Origin: JBDHXE01 sp035445085 | GTDB taxonomy: Bacteria > Bacteroidota > Ignavibacteria > Kapaibacteriales > UBA2268 | NCBI GenBank assembly: GCA_035445085.1 | Contig: DAOMQA010000011.1 | Coordinates: forward strand, 1 to 64,000 | Direction of reading: 5' to 3' | Length of the DNA stretch: 64,000 nt | In this document: positions 1 to 9,370 of the stretch, piece after piece | How positions within the stretch are numbered: position 1 is the first letter of the stretch | Layout: the number at the start of each line of letters is the position of its first letter | Notes under the pieces: generated by a model | The model's input: only the letters and a program-made list of their open reading frames with translations | Database searches by the model: none | What the model was told of the DNA's origin: nothing | Made by a program: the position numbers and the translations under genes

Positions 1-14
1 ATTCATTTTTTCTA

Positions 15-58
15 TAAAAAAATAAGAAGCTGTATCATTGTCATGAGACAGCCTCCTT
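15..58 (-). terminator. Rho-independent terminator of the VWA/WD40 protein gene
   Basis: Read on the minus strand, a ten-pair stem with two G-U pairs (AGGAGGCTGT against ACAGCTTCTT) is followed by A and then seven Ts. It lies about 30 bases past the stop codon of the minus-strand gene ending at 91, so it probably ends that operon. Confidence 0.6.
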
Positions 59-90
59 GGTAAAATTAGCATTATTACTTTATTCTGATT

Positions 91-3000
91 TTATTTCACT
101 ACCTTCACTATCTTATTCTCCAAATATGTTGGTGTGCGTAGTTGCAGGAAATATTGCCCTGTGCCTAATTCTGTTGTGTTTAGTTGTATTGTGTGCCTGC
201 CTCGTTCGAGGTTTTCGCTATGTATTATTGTTTTTACCACTTCGCCCATAGCGTTGTATAATACAAGCTCGCTTGCTCCGTTCTCAATTAGTGAAATTTC
301 TATTTCTAAATTGTTATCGGCGGGATTGGGTGCTATTTTCATAATTCCTGCTTTTGCATTTGGATTAACTAATCTCGCTCCACCTTCACGGCACACGCCA
401 AGTAAAGTGAATTTGCCGTTAAGTAGTGTTATCTCGGCTTGACCGCCGTTGGTTGTTGCATTTTGCAATATTAAATCGCAACTATCGGCATTGCCTAAGC
501 CTACTGTAAATTCTACTTCTCCCAAAATCTCGCCCACATTCTTATTTGCTGGTATATCTTTAATTGTAATTTTTGCCGTGTGGTCGTCTATTGCTGTTAC
601 AGGATAATTTTGTGGATATAGCAATGTCGGATTGAAAGTTAATTCTACATCTATCGTAGTGATACCCGCTAAAATCAGGTTTTCCTCATTTTGAAGAATA
701 ATAGGAACTTTTATCGAATCTCCCGGCTTGCCTTCGAGCTCAATGGTCTTCAATGTTGCCAATGCAGAGAATGGAAGTCCAAGTATTGTTGCTACAGCCA
801 CTCTATTACAGGGTTCATAAATAATTTCTACTACATTTGTATCACTTTCAGTATCGTTTGCAGTATATCTGATTGCAAGCTCAGCTACACCACCGACATC
901 TATAATAATTGGAAAAGTAGCATTAATCAGCTCAAATGGCTGATTTATCCCACTTATTGCGATAATTTCAGCCTGACGCACTCCCGTGTTTCGAATGCTT
1001 AGCTTGCTTTCTTTATTGCTATTAACTCTGCTTTGAATTTTAATATCATCTGCATCAATAGATGGAAGTAATACTTCGCCTTTGATATACACTATTTTTT
1101 CAGTATTGCAGACAGTATCCTTAAAAGTAATATTTTCCAAGAATGAACCTTCGTCGGGTAATCCTTTAAATTGTAAGGATATTGTTTCTTTCTGGTTTTT
1201 ATCTACAATTATTTTTGACAATGGTAATTGTATGTTCGAAGAGCCTGAAATGATAATACCTATTGGGATAGTTCCATTATTTGAGATATTAATATTAGTG
1301 TCAAGAGTTTGATTAGGGCATAAAATACCAATGTCTAATGTATCATTCGCAAATGTATAATCTATAACTTCTTTCCGTACTGTTATCGGTATAGTTAAAA
1401 TGGAATCTGGGTCGGCATTGGACAATATTTCAATCCCAACTGACTTCTGTCCTGCTGTTTGTGGTTTAAATGTTATTGTTAATTTCTTTGTGCTATCTGG
1501 TTCAATTGTCAAAGGCATCGTGCCTGTTATCTCAAATTCATTTGAATTTGTTCCTTTCAAATTAATTGCTTTGATTACTAAATTCTCGCTCCCATTTTTA
1601 TTCGACAACTCTATCTCGTTTGTTGCCTGGCTTTCGCATACCAAATCGCTAAAAGCATCTACCGATGCCTGAATTTTTAGGTTTTTCTTTATCCCTTCAC
1701 CAAAAAGTTGAACAATTGCGGGACTGCCCACTCCATTATAGTAAAACTTCAATGTCCCAGAAGTTCTTCCCACATCACTTGGTACGAAACGTAAATCCAT
1801 CGTTTTTGTATCGCCCAGCTGCAAAGTGAAAGAACCTCCACCAGCAATTGTGGAAAAGTCCTTGTCGTTTGGATAGCCGTGCTCCGTACCCGTTATCATT
1901 ATAGGCACACTTCCTGTGTTCTTTATCGTCGCCACCTGTATTGTGTCCTTTTGTTTTCCTAGATCCACCACTCCAAAGTCTATTATTGTATTCTCCAATG
2001 CTAATTTTTCTTCAACACCTTCGCCACGAATTGATTGCCGTAGTGTATCCGATTGTGTTATTATCACAATCGTTGCTTGGTGAATGCCTATTCTATTTGG
2101 TATAAAACGAAATTCACAATTTTTCGTATTATTTGGCTCAACTGTATATTCAGGGAAACCCGACACAAGCGAAAATGCTCCCGCATCTGCTCCTTCGAAA
2201 TATATGCTATCTACTCTGAATTTCCAAGTGCCAGTATTGCGGACAAAATCTGTTATTACACTATCTTTTACACTACCCACAAGGCAAGACCCCATATCAA
2301 TGTCTCTGCTTGCTACTTGCGGTTCTACAATGCTAAATACATTGTCAGAAACATCCTCCTGTATCGGTGTTGCATCAATTGCCCATAGTTTTACTGTGGC
2401 ATCATCACTCCCCGACGCAAGATAAGCACCATCGGGACTAAAACTTACGCTTTCAACCGAATTACTATGCCCCGATAAGGTGCGAACTAAACTACCATCG
2501 CTTACCCGCCAGAGCCTGATTGTGGCATCCCGCCCCCCCGAAGCAAGATATTCACCATCGGGACTAAAACTTACGCTATTAACCCAAGTACTATACCACG
2601 ATAAGATGCGAACTAAACTACCATCGCTTACCCGCCAGAGCCTGATTGTTTTACCATTATTCCCCGAAGCAAAATATTCACCATCGGGACTAAAACTTAC
2701 GCTATTAACACCATAACTATACCACGATAAGGTGCGAACTAAACTACCATCACTTACCCGCCAGAGCTTGATTGTATAATCATCACTCCCCGAAGCAAGA
2801 TATTCACCATCGGGACTAAAACTTACGCTATTAACCACATCTCTATGCCCCGGTAAGGTGCGAACTAAACTTCCATCGCTTACTCGCCAGAGCTTGATTG
2901 TTTTATCATTACTCCCCGAAGCAAGATATTCACCATCGGGACTAAAACTTACGCTATTAACCAAACTACTATGCCCCGATAAGGTGCGAACTAAACTTCC

Positions 3001-4698
3001 ATCGCTTACTCGCCAGAGCTTGATTGTTTTATCAGCACCCCCCGAAGCAAGATATTCACCATCGGGACTAAAACTTACGCTACTAACACCAGAACTATGC
3101 CCCGATAAGATGCGAACTAAACTTCCATCGCTTACTCGCCAGAGCTTGATTTGAGCATAACTTCCCGAAGCAAGATAAGCACCATCGGGACTAAAACTTA
3201 CGCTATTAACACCAGAACTATGCCCCGATAAGGTGCGAACTAAACTTCCATTACCTGCACTGCCACTTAATTGCTTTACTTTTACAAGGCATTGATTGCT
3301 CGCAGGACGGGGAACTTGCTTCCATTCGTATCGCAAGCCTCTTGCTGTATCTATATAATTCCAGTTCTGTCCTTGGTCCGTGCTATATTCTAATTGTACT
3401 AATTCATCTTTGGGTATGCCATCCCAGGTTATTACCGTATCGCTTCCGACTACAAATACTTCTCCTCCATTTGGGTGTCTTACTTTCAAGGTTGTTACCT
3501 GCTTTTTATACTTTGAATATTTTCCCGATGAATACAATGTTGCCGGACACAAATTATTTATTAATTCAAATTTTGTGTAGCTATATACTGAATCCGTTGC
3601 TTGATATGTTATCGTTAAATTTGTGCTTTGACCATTTGTTAAAGTAAATGATTTTGGATTTATATCATAAAATGAATTATTACTTGTAATATTTGTTACA
3701 TTAAAATCTCCATTTATAGCAGTTACTTTGATTGTTGTATCGTGCGACTTATTCACTTCTTTATTTTTAAAAACAATATAATTAGGCTCAAATTTTAATT
3801 GTGCAAAAGCACTTTGTGGTGGTAAATACGAACCCGAAGATGATATTCCAGAGTTTATTAATCGCAATTCAACGTTGGTCTCTTGGTTACTACAAACTGC
3901 TTTACTTTCCCATTCTATTGCGCAAGGGTCTCCGCCCTGTGCTGTGAGTAGTATTTTTTGATAAATTTGTCTTGCCTGCTCAACTGTGCTAACATTTTCG
4001 AACCATTGCCCGCCTGTTTGAGTGGAAATGCTTTTTAAACTTTGAGGACATGACATACCCAAAGTAACCGCATAGATAGTTACATTTTGCTTATTGGCTT
4101 CCGAAATTATTTTTGCCGTCCGCGGTTTATTACTTGGCATTCCATCAGATAAAAATACTATTACTCGCTTGTATTTGCCTGTCTTTGTTACCAGCAAGCC
4201 TCCTGCTAAAGGATTGAGCAAGCCGTAATCATAATCAGTTCCGCCCATTGCCTGAAGATTGTTTATTGCATTGAGTAATCTATTCTTATCAGTTGTGAAA
4301 TCCTGATTCAAATAATTATTATGGTCAAAGCTGGATATTGCACATTCGCTCTTGCCGAGAGGTAGCCCTTCTACCCAAGCACTTGCTGCTTTTTTGGCTA
4401 AGTTCATATTACCACCGTCCATCGAGCCGCTTACGTCTATCGTAAGCACGCTCGATAGTGCCGCAGGTGGCTTTGGTGCTGGACAACTTATACTTTTTAT
4501 TGTCCTTGCTATCCCATCTTCTTTTAATTCAAAATCCGATGGCGAAAGGTTTGTGATTTGGTTTCCGGATGTATCAAATGCAAAAAACTTTCCTTTGATA
4601 GTCGGAAAACTTGATGCCTCAATATCAAATAATGATAAAGATTGACCCATTGCTACTCCGTAGCAAAGCAAAAGGATTAGTATGATTGATTTTTTCAT
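91..4698 (-). CDS. Giant secreted protein: VWA, seven-bladed WD40, Hydin-like repeats, cohesin-like domain, T9SS type A sorting domain
   Basis: A 1535-residue predicted surface or secreted protein. A signal peptide (residues 1-19) is followed by a von Willebrand A domain (about 80-255) with a metal-site motif DVSGS (88-92). A linker carries immunoglobulin-like modules and a YSTDQGQNW segment. Seven WD40 repeats span about 483-775, enough for one closed propeller. Several Hydin/choice-of-anchor-D type modules follow (about 800-1290), then a cohesin-like domain (about 1310-1440) with an EGGARLV motif, and a C-terminal sorting domain (about 1455-1535, ending KIVKVVK). Type A sorting tails are known to send proteins through the type IX system and are removed at the surface. 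The start has a GGAG ribosome site and lies three bases after the stop of the upstream porin gene, so the two are probably translationally coupled. The ligand is unknown; adhesion or matrix binding is an inference from the domains. Confidence 0.9.
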   Translation of the reverse strand: MKKSIILILLLCYGVAMGQSLSLFDIEASSFPTIKGKFFAFDTSGNQITNLSPSDFELKEDGIARTIKSISCPAPKPPAALSSVLTIDVSGSMDGGNMNLAKKAASAWVEGLPLGKSECAISSFDHNNYLNQDFTTDKNRLLNAINNLQAMGGTDYDYGLLNPLAGGLLVTKTGKYKRVIVFLSDGMPSNKPRTAKIISEANKQNVTIYAVTLGMSCPQSLKSISTQTGGQWFENVSTVEQARQIYQKILLTAQGGDPCAIEWESKAVCSNQETNVELRLINSGISSSGSYLPPQSAFAQLKFEPNYIVFKNKEVNKSHDTTIKVTAINGDFNVTNITSNNSFYDINPKSFTLTNGQSTNLTITYQATDSVYSYTKFELINNLCPATLYSSGKYSKYKKQVTTLKVRHPNGGEVFVVGSDTVITWDGIPKDELVQLEYSTDQGQNWNYIDTARGLRYEWKQVPRPASNQCLVKVKQLSGSAGNGSLVRTLSGHSSGVNSVSFSPDGAYLASGSYAQIKLWRVSDGSLVRILSGHSSGVSSVSFSPDGEYLASGGADKTIKLWRVSDGSLVRTLSGHSSLVNSVSFSPDGEYLASGSNDKTIKLWRVSDGSLVRTLPGHRDVVNSVSFSPDGEYLASGSDDYTIKLWRVSDGSLVRTLSWYSYGVNSVSFSPDGEYFASGNNGKTIRLWRVSDGSLVRILSWYSTWVNSVSFSPDGEYLASGGRDATIRLWRVSDGSLVRTLSGHSNSVESVSFSPDGAYLASGSDDATVKLWAIDATPIQEDVSDNVFSIVEPQVASRDIDMGSCLVGSVKDSVITDFVRNTGTWKFRVDSIYFEGADAGAFSLVSGFPEYTVEPNNTKNCEFRFIPNRIGIHQATIVIITQSDTLRQSIRGEGVEEKLALENTIIDFGVVDLGKQKDTIQVATIKNTGSVPIMITGTEHGYPNDKDFSTIAGGGSFTLQLGDTKTMDLRFVPSDVGRTSGTLKFYYNGVGSPAIVQLFGEGIKKNLKIQASVDAFSDLVCESQATNEIELSNKNGSENLVIKAINLKGTNSNEFEITGTMPLTIEPDSTKKLTITFKPQTAGQKSVGIEILSNADPDSILTIPITVRKEVIDYTFANDTLDIGILCPNQTLDTNINISNNGTIPIGIIISGSSNIQLPLSKIIVDKNQKETISLQFKGLPDEGSFLENITFKDTVCNTEKIVYIKGEVLLPSIDADDIKIQSRVNSNKESKLSIRNTGVRQAEIIAISGINQPFELINATFPIIIDVGGVAELAIRYTANDTESDTNVVEIIYEPCNRVAVATILGLPFSALATLKTIELEGKPGDSIKVPIILQNEENLILAGITTIDVELTFNPTLLYPQNYPVTAIDDHTAKITIKDIPANKNVGEILGEVEFTVGLGNADSCDLILQNATTNGGQAEITLLNGKFTLLGVCREGGARLVNPNAKAGIMKIAPNPADNNLEIEISLIENGASELVLYNAMGEVVKTIIHSENLERGRHTIQLNTTELGTGQYFLQLRTPTYLENKIVKVVK
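2385..3265 (-). repeat. 126-bp tandem repeats encoding seven WD40 blades
   Basis: Seven copies of a 42-codon unit lie head to tail. The shared string GATAAG recurs at 2474, 2600, 2726, 2852, 2978 and 3104, exactly 126 bases apart. The last copy starts at 3227, 123 bases on, because blade 1 lacks one codon. Copies are nearly identical at DNA level except for two short clusters per unit (after VRTL and after LASG). Such identity implies recent duplication or gene conversion. Confidence 0.9.
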
Positions 4699-4701
4699 AG
4701 T

Positions 4702-6900
4702 TTATTCTCCTGTTATTTTTGTTTTCACTAATACTTCAACAGTTCTGCAATAAAATCTGCCTTCGGGCAAGTCGTTATTATATAGCGATCGTTCTTGTCC
4801 TACTACGATTGATTTTGCGTCTGCTCGTCCAAGGGCAGCTCGTGTAGCATCGGCTCTTCGTTGTGATAATCTTTTGTTATAATCTGGACTTCCCGTTCTG
4901 TCCGTATATCCAATAATTTCAATCTCTGATTCCGGTTTTATTCTTCCTTTAATAAAATCTACTATCTTTTTGTTCTCTACTTCTATTGTTGCTTTATCGA
5001 AATCAAAAAGTATTAAACTAAATTGCTCTATTTCATAGTTTCCAACTCGGTTGCTTCTCTTTTTTTCAATTGATATTATTTCTACTGGCTCTGTTTGTGT
5101 TTTTGATGTATGTTTGTTTCCCTTCTTATCTTCCAATTGTAACTCTACTAATATTGGTTCGGGATTTTTGGGTGTTATTTTTTGATATTGAGCTAACTCC
5201 CAATCTATTTGCGGCTCGATTTGACCTTCTCTTAGGTATTCGAATTTATTGTTTCTATCACTATTCTGATATGCTATAACTTTCCAACTTTTTAATCCAA
5301 TTTCTGATTCAGCTTGTAATTTAAAGCGAATAATTGGTGGATTTGCTGTTCTGTCTATTTTCTCGATAAATATCGGTTCTGTTGTTTTTTCATTATCGCT
5401 AATTATTTCTACTCGGCGATTCTCTGCAATCTTGTCGGGTTCATAGATTTCAGTTGATGGTTTTTGTGGAAGATTCCTTGTTTGAATTTTTATTCTATTA
5501 TCAGCAATATTCCAAACTTGAGTTAGATATGATTTAACTTCTTCCGCTCGTTGTCGAGATAAATTAGTATTATTATGTTCCGCTCCTTGATCTGAATTGC
5601 AACCGATAAGTGTTATTGTTGTTGTTGGGTTTGCAATCATTCTTCTACCGATTATATTCAAAATATTATGATATATTTGCAAGGTCGAATCGTAGAATAG
5701 TTTTCCAATTTGAAAATCTTTTGCTTCATTAGGAGTTAATTTCTTGTATCTTTCGGGCAATTGTGATGAGTTATCTTCAAAGAATATATAGTTAAGCAAT
5801 GGATCTAATCTATTTGGTACAAATTCTTCGACAGTAAATTTCGATGCAGGAATTTCGTTTCCAAAATTATCGACACTAGTAAATTTCGATGCAGGGATTT
5901 CGTTTCCAAAATTATCGACACTCACTGCAGTAATTTTGCCCGATAATTTATATGTAATTGGTGTTAAAATAGTATCTGTTCTCGAAATTATTTCATATTC
6001 AACAATTTTTTCATCATCTTCAAATTTGTCTTGACGGCTCTGCTCTGTTCCACGGCGGGAAGTAGTTTGTGTAATCAAATCGCTTGGAATTTGAATTGTG
6101 TCAATTTCATATTTTCTTTCGAACAATTTTTGTTTTGGTGGTTTTGGAATTGGAACATATTTTAAGGCTAAACCAAATCGCAAAGAATTGACCTTCCATT
6201 TGGTATTTTCCACCAATTCTGTAATTGGAAAATAGTACTGTACTTCGGGAGCAACTCGAAGTGAAGTTGATTTATTCAATGGAAATTCATAACTAATTCC
6301 GCCGGTCGCAAACATCTGAAATGATATGGAATTTGGAATATCACCACTGTATTTATTGCGTGTTCTCATCCCAGAATCATTGCCCAGTGGGTCCGTAAAT
6401 GTTCCTACTCCATCGGGTTTTATGATTGTTTCGATTTGTGCATATTTGCTCGATATGTTTAATCCAAGCCTAATCCCACCACTGATGAATAAGCCACCAA
6501 ATGCATTGTATAGGATGCTTGGTTCTAATCCGATGTTTGTAAAAGTTCCATCCATTTTGTGTTCAAAAACACCAGTTGTTGGTCCAGTTTGTGTTATTAT
6601 CGTAGTCAGTTCCTCATTTTTTAGAATACCGTTTAATGTAATCAATCCCAAGCGGGATCCCAACCAAAACTGATTGCCAAGTCTCATTTCGTAGAGTAAA
6701 CCGCCGTTCCATCCTGAACCTGTTCCATCTCGGAATTCAGGACAGCAGTTAGGTATTCCTGCAAGTTTATAAAAATCTGCTGTGTGATTGTTGAAGTTAA
6801 TTCCACCATAAATCCCAAGTTTGTGATTTAATGCATCTTGGGGAAAAACTCTAATATTAGCAAGTATTAAGAAAAAAATTAGTAAAGATAACTTATTCAT
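4702..6900 (-). CDS. OmpA-family outer-membrane protein with NCCP-type N-terminal beta-barrel and two OmpA-like domains
   Basis: About 732 residues from the ATG at 6900, preferred over the ATG at 6918 because AAGG lies five bases upstream of it. A signal peptide is followed by a beta-barrel-like region (first about 250 residues) containing the motif NCCPEF. The middle holds a first OmpA-like domain (LIGCNSDQG, SRQRAEEV, NRRVEI) and the C-terminus a second, more canonical one (DFDKATIE, GYTDRTGSPDYN, LSQRRADA). OmpA domains are known to bind peptidoglycan, so the protein probably links the outer membrane to the cell wall. It is the first gene of an operon with the giant surface protein three bases downstream. 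A 45-bp in-frame duplication lies in its linker. The barrel is clearly related to that of the gene at 62444 (shared NCCP and a short RNK..IP motif). Confidence 0.85.
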   Translation of the reverse strand: MNKLSLLIFFLILANIRVFPQDALNHKLGIYGGINFNNHTADFYKLAGIPNCCPEFRDGTGSGWNGGLLYEMRLGNQFWLGSRLGLITLNGILKNEELTTIITQTGPTTGVFEHKMDGTFTNIGLEPSILYNAFGGLFISGGIRLGLNISSKYAQIETIIKPDGVGTFTDPLGNDSGMRTRNKYSGDIPNSISFQMFATGGISYEFPLNKSTSLRVAPEVQYYFPITELVENTKWKVNSLRFGLALKYVPIPKPPKQKLFERKYEIDTIQIPSDLITQTTSRRGTEQSRQDKFEDDEKIVEYEIISRTDTILTPITYKLSGKITAVSVDNFGNEIPASKFTSVDNFGNEIPASKFTVEEFVPNRLDPLLNYIFFEDNSSQLPERYKKLTPNEAKDFQIGKLFYDSTLQIYHNILNIIGRRMIANPTTTITLIGCNSDQGAEHNNTNLSRQRAEEVKSYLTQVWNIADNRIKIQTRNLPQKPSTEIYEPDKIAENRRVEIISDNEKTTEPIFIEKIDRTANPPIIRFKLQAESEIGLKSWKVIAYQNSDRNNKFEYLREGQIEPQIDWELAQYQKITPKNPEPILVELQLEDKKGNKHTSKTQTEPVEIISIEKKRSNRVGNYEIEQFSLILFDFDKATIEVENKKIVDFIKGRIKPESEIEIIGYTDRTGSPDYNKRLSQRRADATRAALGRADAKSIVVGQERSLYNNDLPEGRFYCRTVEVLVKTKITGE
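5834..5923 (-). repeat. 45-bp in-frame tandem duplication in the porin gene
   Basis: Units 5834-5878 and 5879-5923 differ at only two bases and encode two copies of SVDNFGNEIPASKFT in the linker before the first OmpA-like domain. The near identity indicates a very recent duplication. Confidence 0.9.
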
Positions 6901-7061
6901 ATAAACCTTATTGTACATTATTAATTCAAGATTTAGTAATTTTAAAAGTGTATATTTTAAGCCGTAACATACTAAATATTTTTTAATTTAAACTATAAAT
7001 TTGATATTTTTTACTTAGAAATTGATTTTTCATTAGTTAATGATTTAAATCGTGAGGATAT

Positions 7062-7196
7062 ATGAAGAAAATATCATTAGAAGAAAATTTTGAAGAAAAT
7101 TTTGAAGAATACTTGAAAAATAAATTTGAATATTACCTAAAATACGCAAACTCTTTGCATAATCTATATCTGTTTAGAAATAGCATAATTATTTGA
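7062..7196 (+). CDS. Possible 44-residue small protein
   Basis: The gene-poor stretch 6919-7304 holds one short frame worth noting. An ATG at 7062 is preceded by GAGG five bases upstream and opens 44 codons rich in Glu, Asn, Phe, Tyr and Lys, with a doubled EENF unit near the start. A TAAATTTG box at 6996-7003 resembles a -7 element, but no matching -33 element is seen. The product shows no recognised domain. It sits beside tRNA-Lys, a common place for integrase remnants, but nothing in it is diagnostic. It may be a real small gene, a remnant, or chance. Confidence 0.3.
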   Translation: MKKISLEENFEENFEEYLKNKFEYYLKYANSLHNLYLFRNSIII

Positions 7197-7304
7197 TAAT
7201 TAAAAAACCGTTTAGAAAACCGTTTACGTTTAGTTTTGAAAATTTCATTGTCCTTGGAAAGTTAGATTGAAAGCGAGTTTTGAGTAAAATAAAATTAGAA
7301 GGAG

Positions 7305-7377
7305 TGATCCCGCCGGGATTCGAACCCGGGACCACTTGATTAAAAGTCAAGTGCTCTACCAGCTGAGCTACGGAATC
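7305..7377 (-). tRNA. tRNA-Lys (anticodon TTT)
   Basis: Read on the minus strand it folds into a full cloverleaf: acceptor GATTCCG with CGGGATC, D arm GCTC, anticodon loop CTTTTAA and T loop TTCGAAT. The discriminator is A and the CCA tail is not encoded. A promoter with perfect spacing lies just upstream, inside the end of dxs. Confidence 0.97.
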
Positions 7378-7400
7378 ATCATACATTTAAGTATAGAATA

Positions 7401-7432
7401 CAAAAGTAGGACTTTTTTTTGAATTACACAAA
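7401..7432 (-). promoter_or_regulatory. Bacteroidetes-type promoter of tRNA-Lys
   Basis: On the minus strand TTTG is followed by 20 bases and TACTTTTG, matching the -33 and -7 elements known for the primary sigma factor of Bacteroidetes. The -33 box overlaps the last codons of dxs, so the tRNA can be transcribed independently. Confidence 0.8.
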
Positions 7433-9370
7433 CGATATTTTCTGATTTTGTAAATTATTTTCAAATTTAGGTAAATTTAGTATTTCTGATACTTTCTTAA
7501 TGATACCATTTGCATCTAAGCCTAACTCTGAATGTAATTCTTCTTGTGTAGCATGATTAATAAATTTATCGGGTATTCCCATTATGGTAAGTTTACAATC
7601 TTTAATATCATTTTCCACAAAATACTCTGCAACAGCTGCACCAAAGCCACCAATCTTTTGCCCATCTTCTATTGTAATAATATTCTCAAATTTCAATGAT
7701 AGGTAGTCTATCATCTCGGTATCTAATGGTTTCACAAATCTTGGATTCACTACTTCTAAACTAATCCCATGTGTTTCTAATAGTGAGGCAGCCGCCATAG
7801 CTTCACTATGCATTTTGCCTAATGCTAATATTGCTATGTGTTTCCCTTCTTTAGTAATCTCTGCTTTTCCTAACGGTAATAATGACATTTCTTTTATTGC
7901 AACTCCTAAGGCATTACCTCGTGGGAATCTAATAGCTACTGGACCCTTTGTATACGCATAAGTAGCAGAATATAACATATCTCTAAGTTCTTGCTCGTCT
8001 TTTGGTGCCATAATTACGATATTTTGAACAGGGCGTAAATATGTAATATCAAGTACACCATGGTGAGTAGCACCGTCTGCCCCAACCAACCCAGCTCTAT
8101 CTAAAGCAAAAATAACATGAAGTCCTTGAATAGAGCAATCATGCACTAAATGGTCGAATGCCCTTTGTAAAAATGTTGAATAGATTGCAACTATCGGTAT
8201 AGCCCCCTCGCAAGCCATTCCTGCAGCGAAAGTAACTGCATGCCCCTCAGCTATACCTACATCAAAAAACTTATCAGGAAAAGCATTTTCTAATTTAACT
8301 AAGCCAGTACCTTCACCCATGGCAGCAGTAACTCCAATTACATTTGGATTGGATTTACATATTTCTACCACAGCATCACCAAATATATTACTTAATGATT
8401 GTGGTTTTGGTTTTGCATTAACAACAACGGGTGCCTTACCTGTTAATTTATCAACTTTACCAATAGCGTGTAGTGCTTGCTTGTCATTTTCGGCAGGAGC
8501 GTAGCCTTTACCTTTTTGCGTAATCACATGCAAAAAGATTGGTCCTTTTAAATCCTTTATTAAAGATAATAATTTGACAAGTTTATTTACATTATTGCCG
8601 TTTACTGGTCCGAAATATTGGAACCCTAAAGTTTCAAACAGTACACCAGGAGTAACTATAGCTTTAACCCCATCTTCAATTCTACCAGCCATTTTACGTA
8701 ATCTATCGCCAATTATATCAAATTTACCTGTCATATCCCAAATGCCTTTTCTTATAGAATTGACAGCGGAGGAAGCAAATAACTCATTGAAATAATTTGA
8801 AAAAGCAGAAACATTAGGCTCGATAGAAATATTATTATCATTCATTATAACTATAATGTCTCGTTTTTGAACACCACAATTATTTAGTGCTTCGAAGGCA
8901 AGCCCACCAGTCATTGCACCATCACCAATAACCGATACTACTTTAAAGTCCTTCTGCTGAATATCTCTGGCTACAGCCATTCCAAGAGCAGCCGATATAC
9001 TTGTACTAGCATGACCAGCGCCAAAGGCATCATACTCGCTTTCGGTACGCTTAAGAAAGCCAGAAATTCCACCTTTCTGCCTTATGGTATGGAGTAAATC
9101 TCGCCTACCTGTTAAAATTTTATGCGGGTAACCTTGATGCCCAGTATCAAAAATAATTTTATCCGTTGGAGTATTAAAAACATAATGCAAAGCTACTGTA
9201 AGCTCCACTACCCCCAAACCAGCACCAAAGTGCCCTCCAACCTGAGTAATAGTATCTATCAAAAATTCTCTAACTTCATTGCTAACAGTATTTAATTCAT
9301 TAGCCGGCAGTTTTCTTAAATCTGCCGGGCTATTAATATTCATTAAGTGCTTATATTCAAATTCTTTCAT
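7424..9370 (-). CDS. dxs: 1-deoxy-D-xylulose-5-phosphate synthase
   Basis: A 648-residue thiamine-diphosphate enzyme that joins pyruvate and glyceraldehyde 3-phosphate, the first step of the MEP isoprenoid pathway, and also feeds thiamine and PLP synthesis. The ThDP-binding motif GDGAMTGG..NDNN, the catalytic-Glu region IAEGHAV, and LDRAGLVGADG are all present, and the length is normal for the family. The ATG at 9370 directly follows the stop codon of the upstream OmpA-type gene (stop at 9371-9373), suggesting co-transcription and translational coupling. Other MEP genes are not in the window. Confidence 0.97.
   Translation of the reverse strand: MKEFEYKHLMNINSPADLRKLPANELNTVSNEVREFLIDTITQVGGHFGAGLGVVELTVALHYVFNTPTDKIIFDTGHQGYPHKILTGRRDLLHTIRQKGGISGFLKRTESEYDAFGAGHASTSISAALGMAVARDIQQKDFKVVSVIGDGAMTGGLAFEALNNCGVQKRDIIVIMNDNNISIEPNVSAFSNYFNELFASSAVNSIRKGIWDMTGKFDIIGDRLRKMAGRIEDGVKAIVTPGVLFETLGFQYFGPVNGNNVNKLVKLLSLIKDLKGPIFLHVITQKGKGYAPAENDKQALHAIGKVDKLTGKAPVVVNAKPKPQSLSNIFGDAVVEICKSNPNVIGVTAAMGEGTGLVKLENAFPDKFFDVGIAEGHAVTFAAGMACEGAIPIVAIYSTFLQRAFDHLVHDCSIQGLHVIFALDRAGLVGADGATHHGVLDITYLRPVQNIVIMAPKDEQELRDMLYSATYAYTKGPVAIRFPRGNALGVAIKEMSLLPLGKAEITKEGKHIAILALGKMHSEAMAAASLLETHGISLEVVNPRFVKPLDTEMIDYLSLKFENIITIEDGQKIGGFGAAVAEYFVENDIKDCKLTIMGIPDKFINHATQEELHSELGLDANGIIKKVSEILNLPKFENNLQNQKISFV

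Noticed and set aside
2480..3154. Open frames on the plus strand through the WD40 repeats, with a recurring MRTKLPSL pattern
   Set aside because: They are antisense shadows created by the 126-bp periodicity of the real minus-strand gene; no ribosome sites or independent promoters.
7200..7230. Direct repeat ACCGTTTA twice near tRNA-Lys as an attachment site
   Set aside because: It does not match the 3' end of the tRNA and no integrase is present.
7189..7386. A minus-strand frame across tRNA-Lys
   Set aside because: Most of it is a translation of the tRNA itself.
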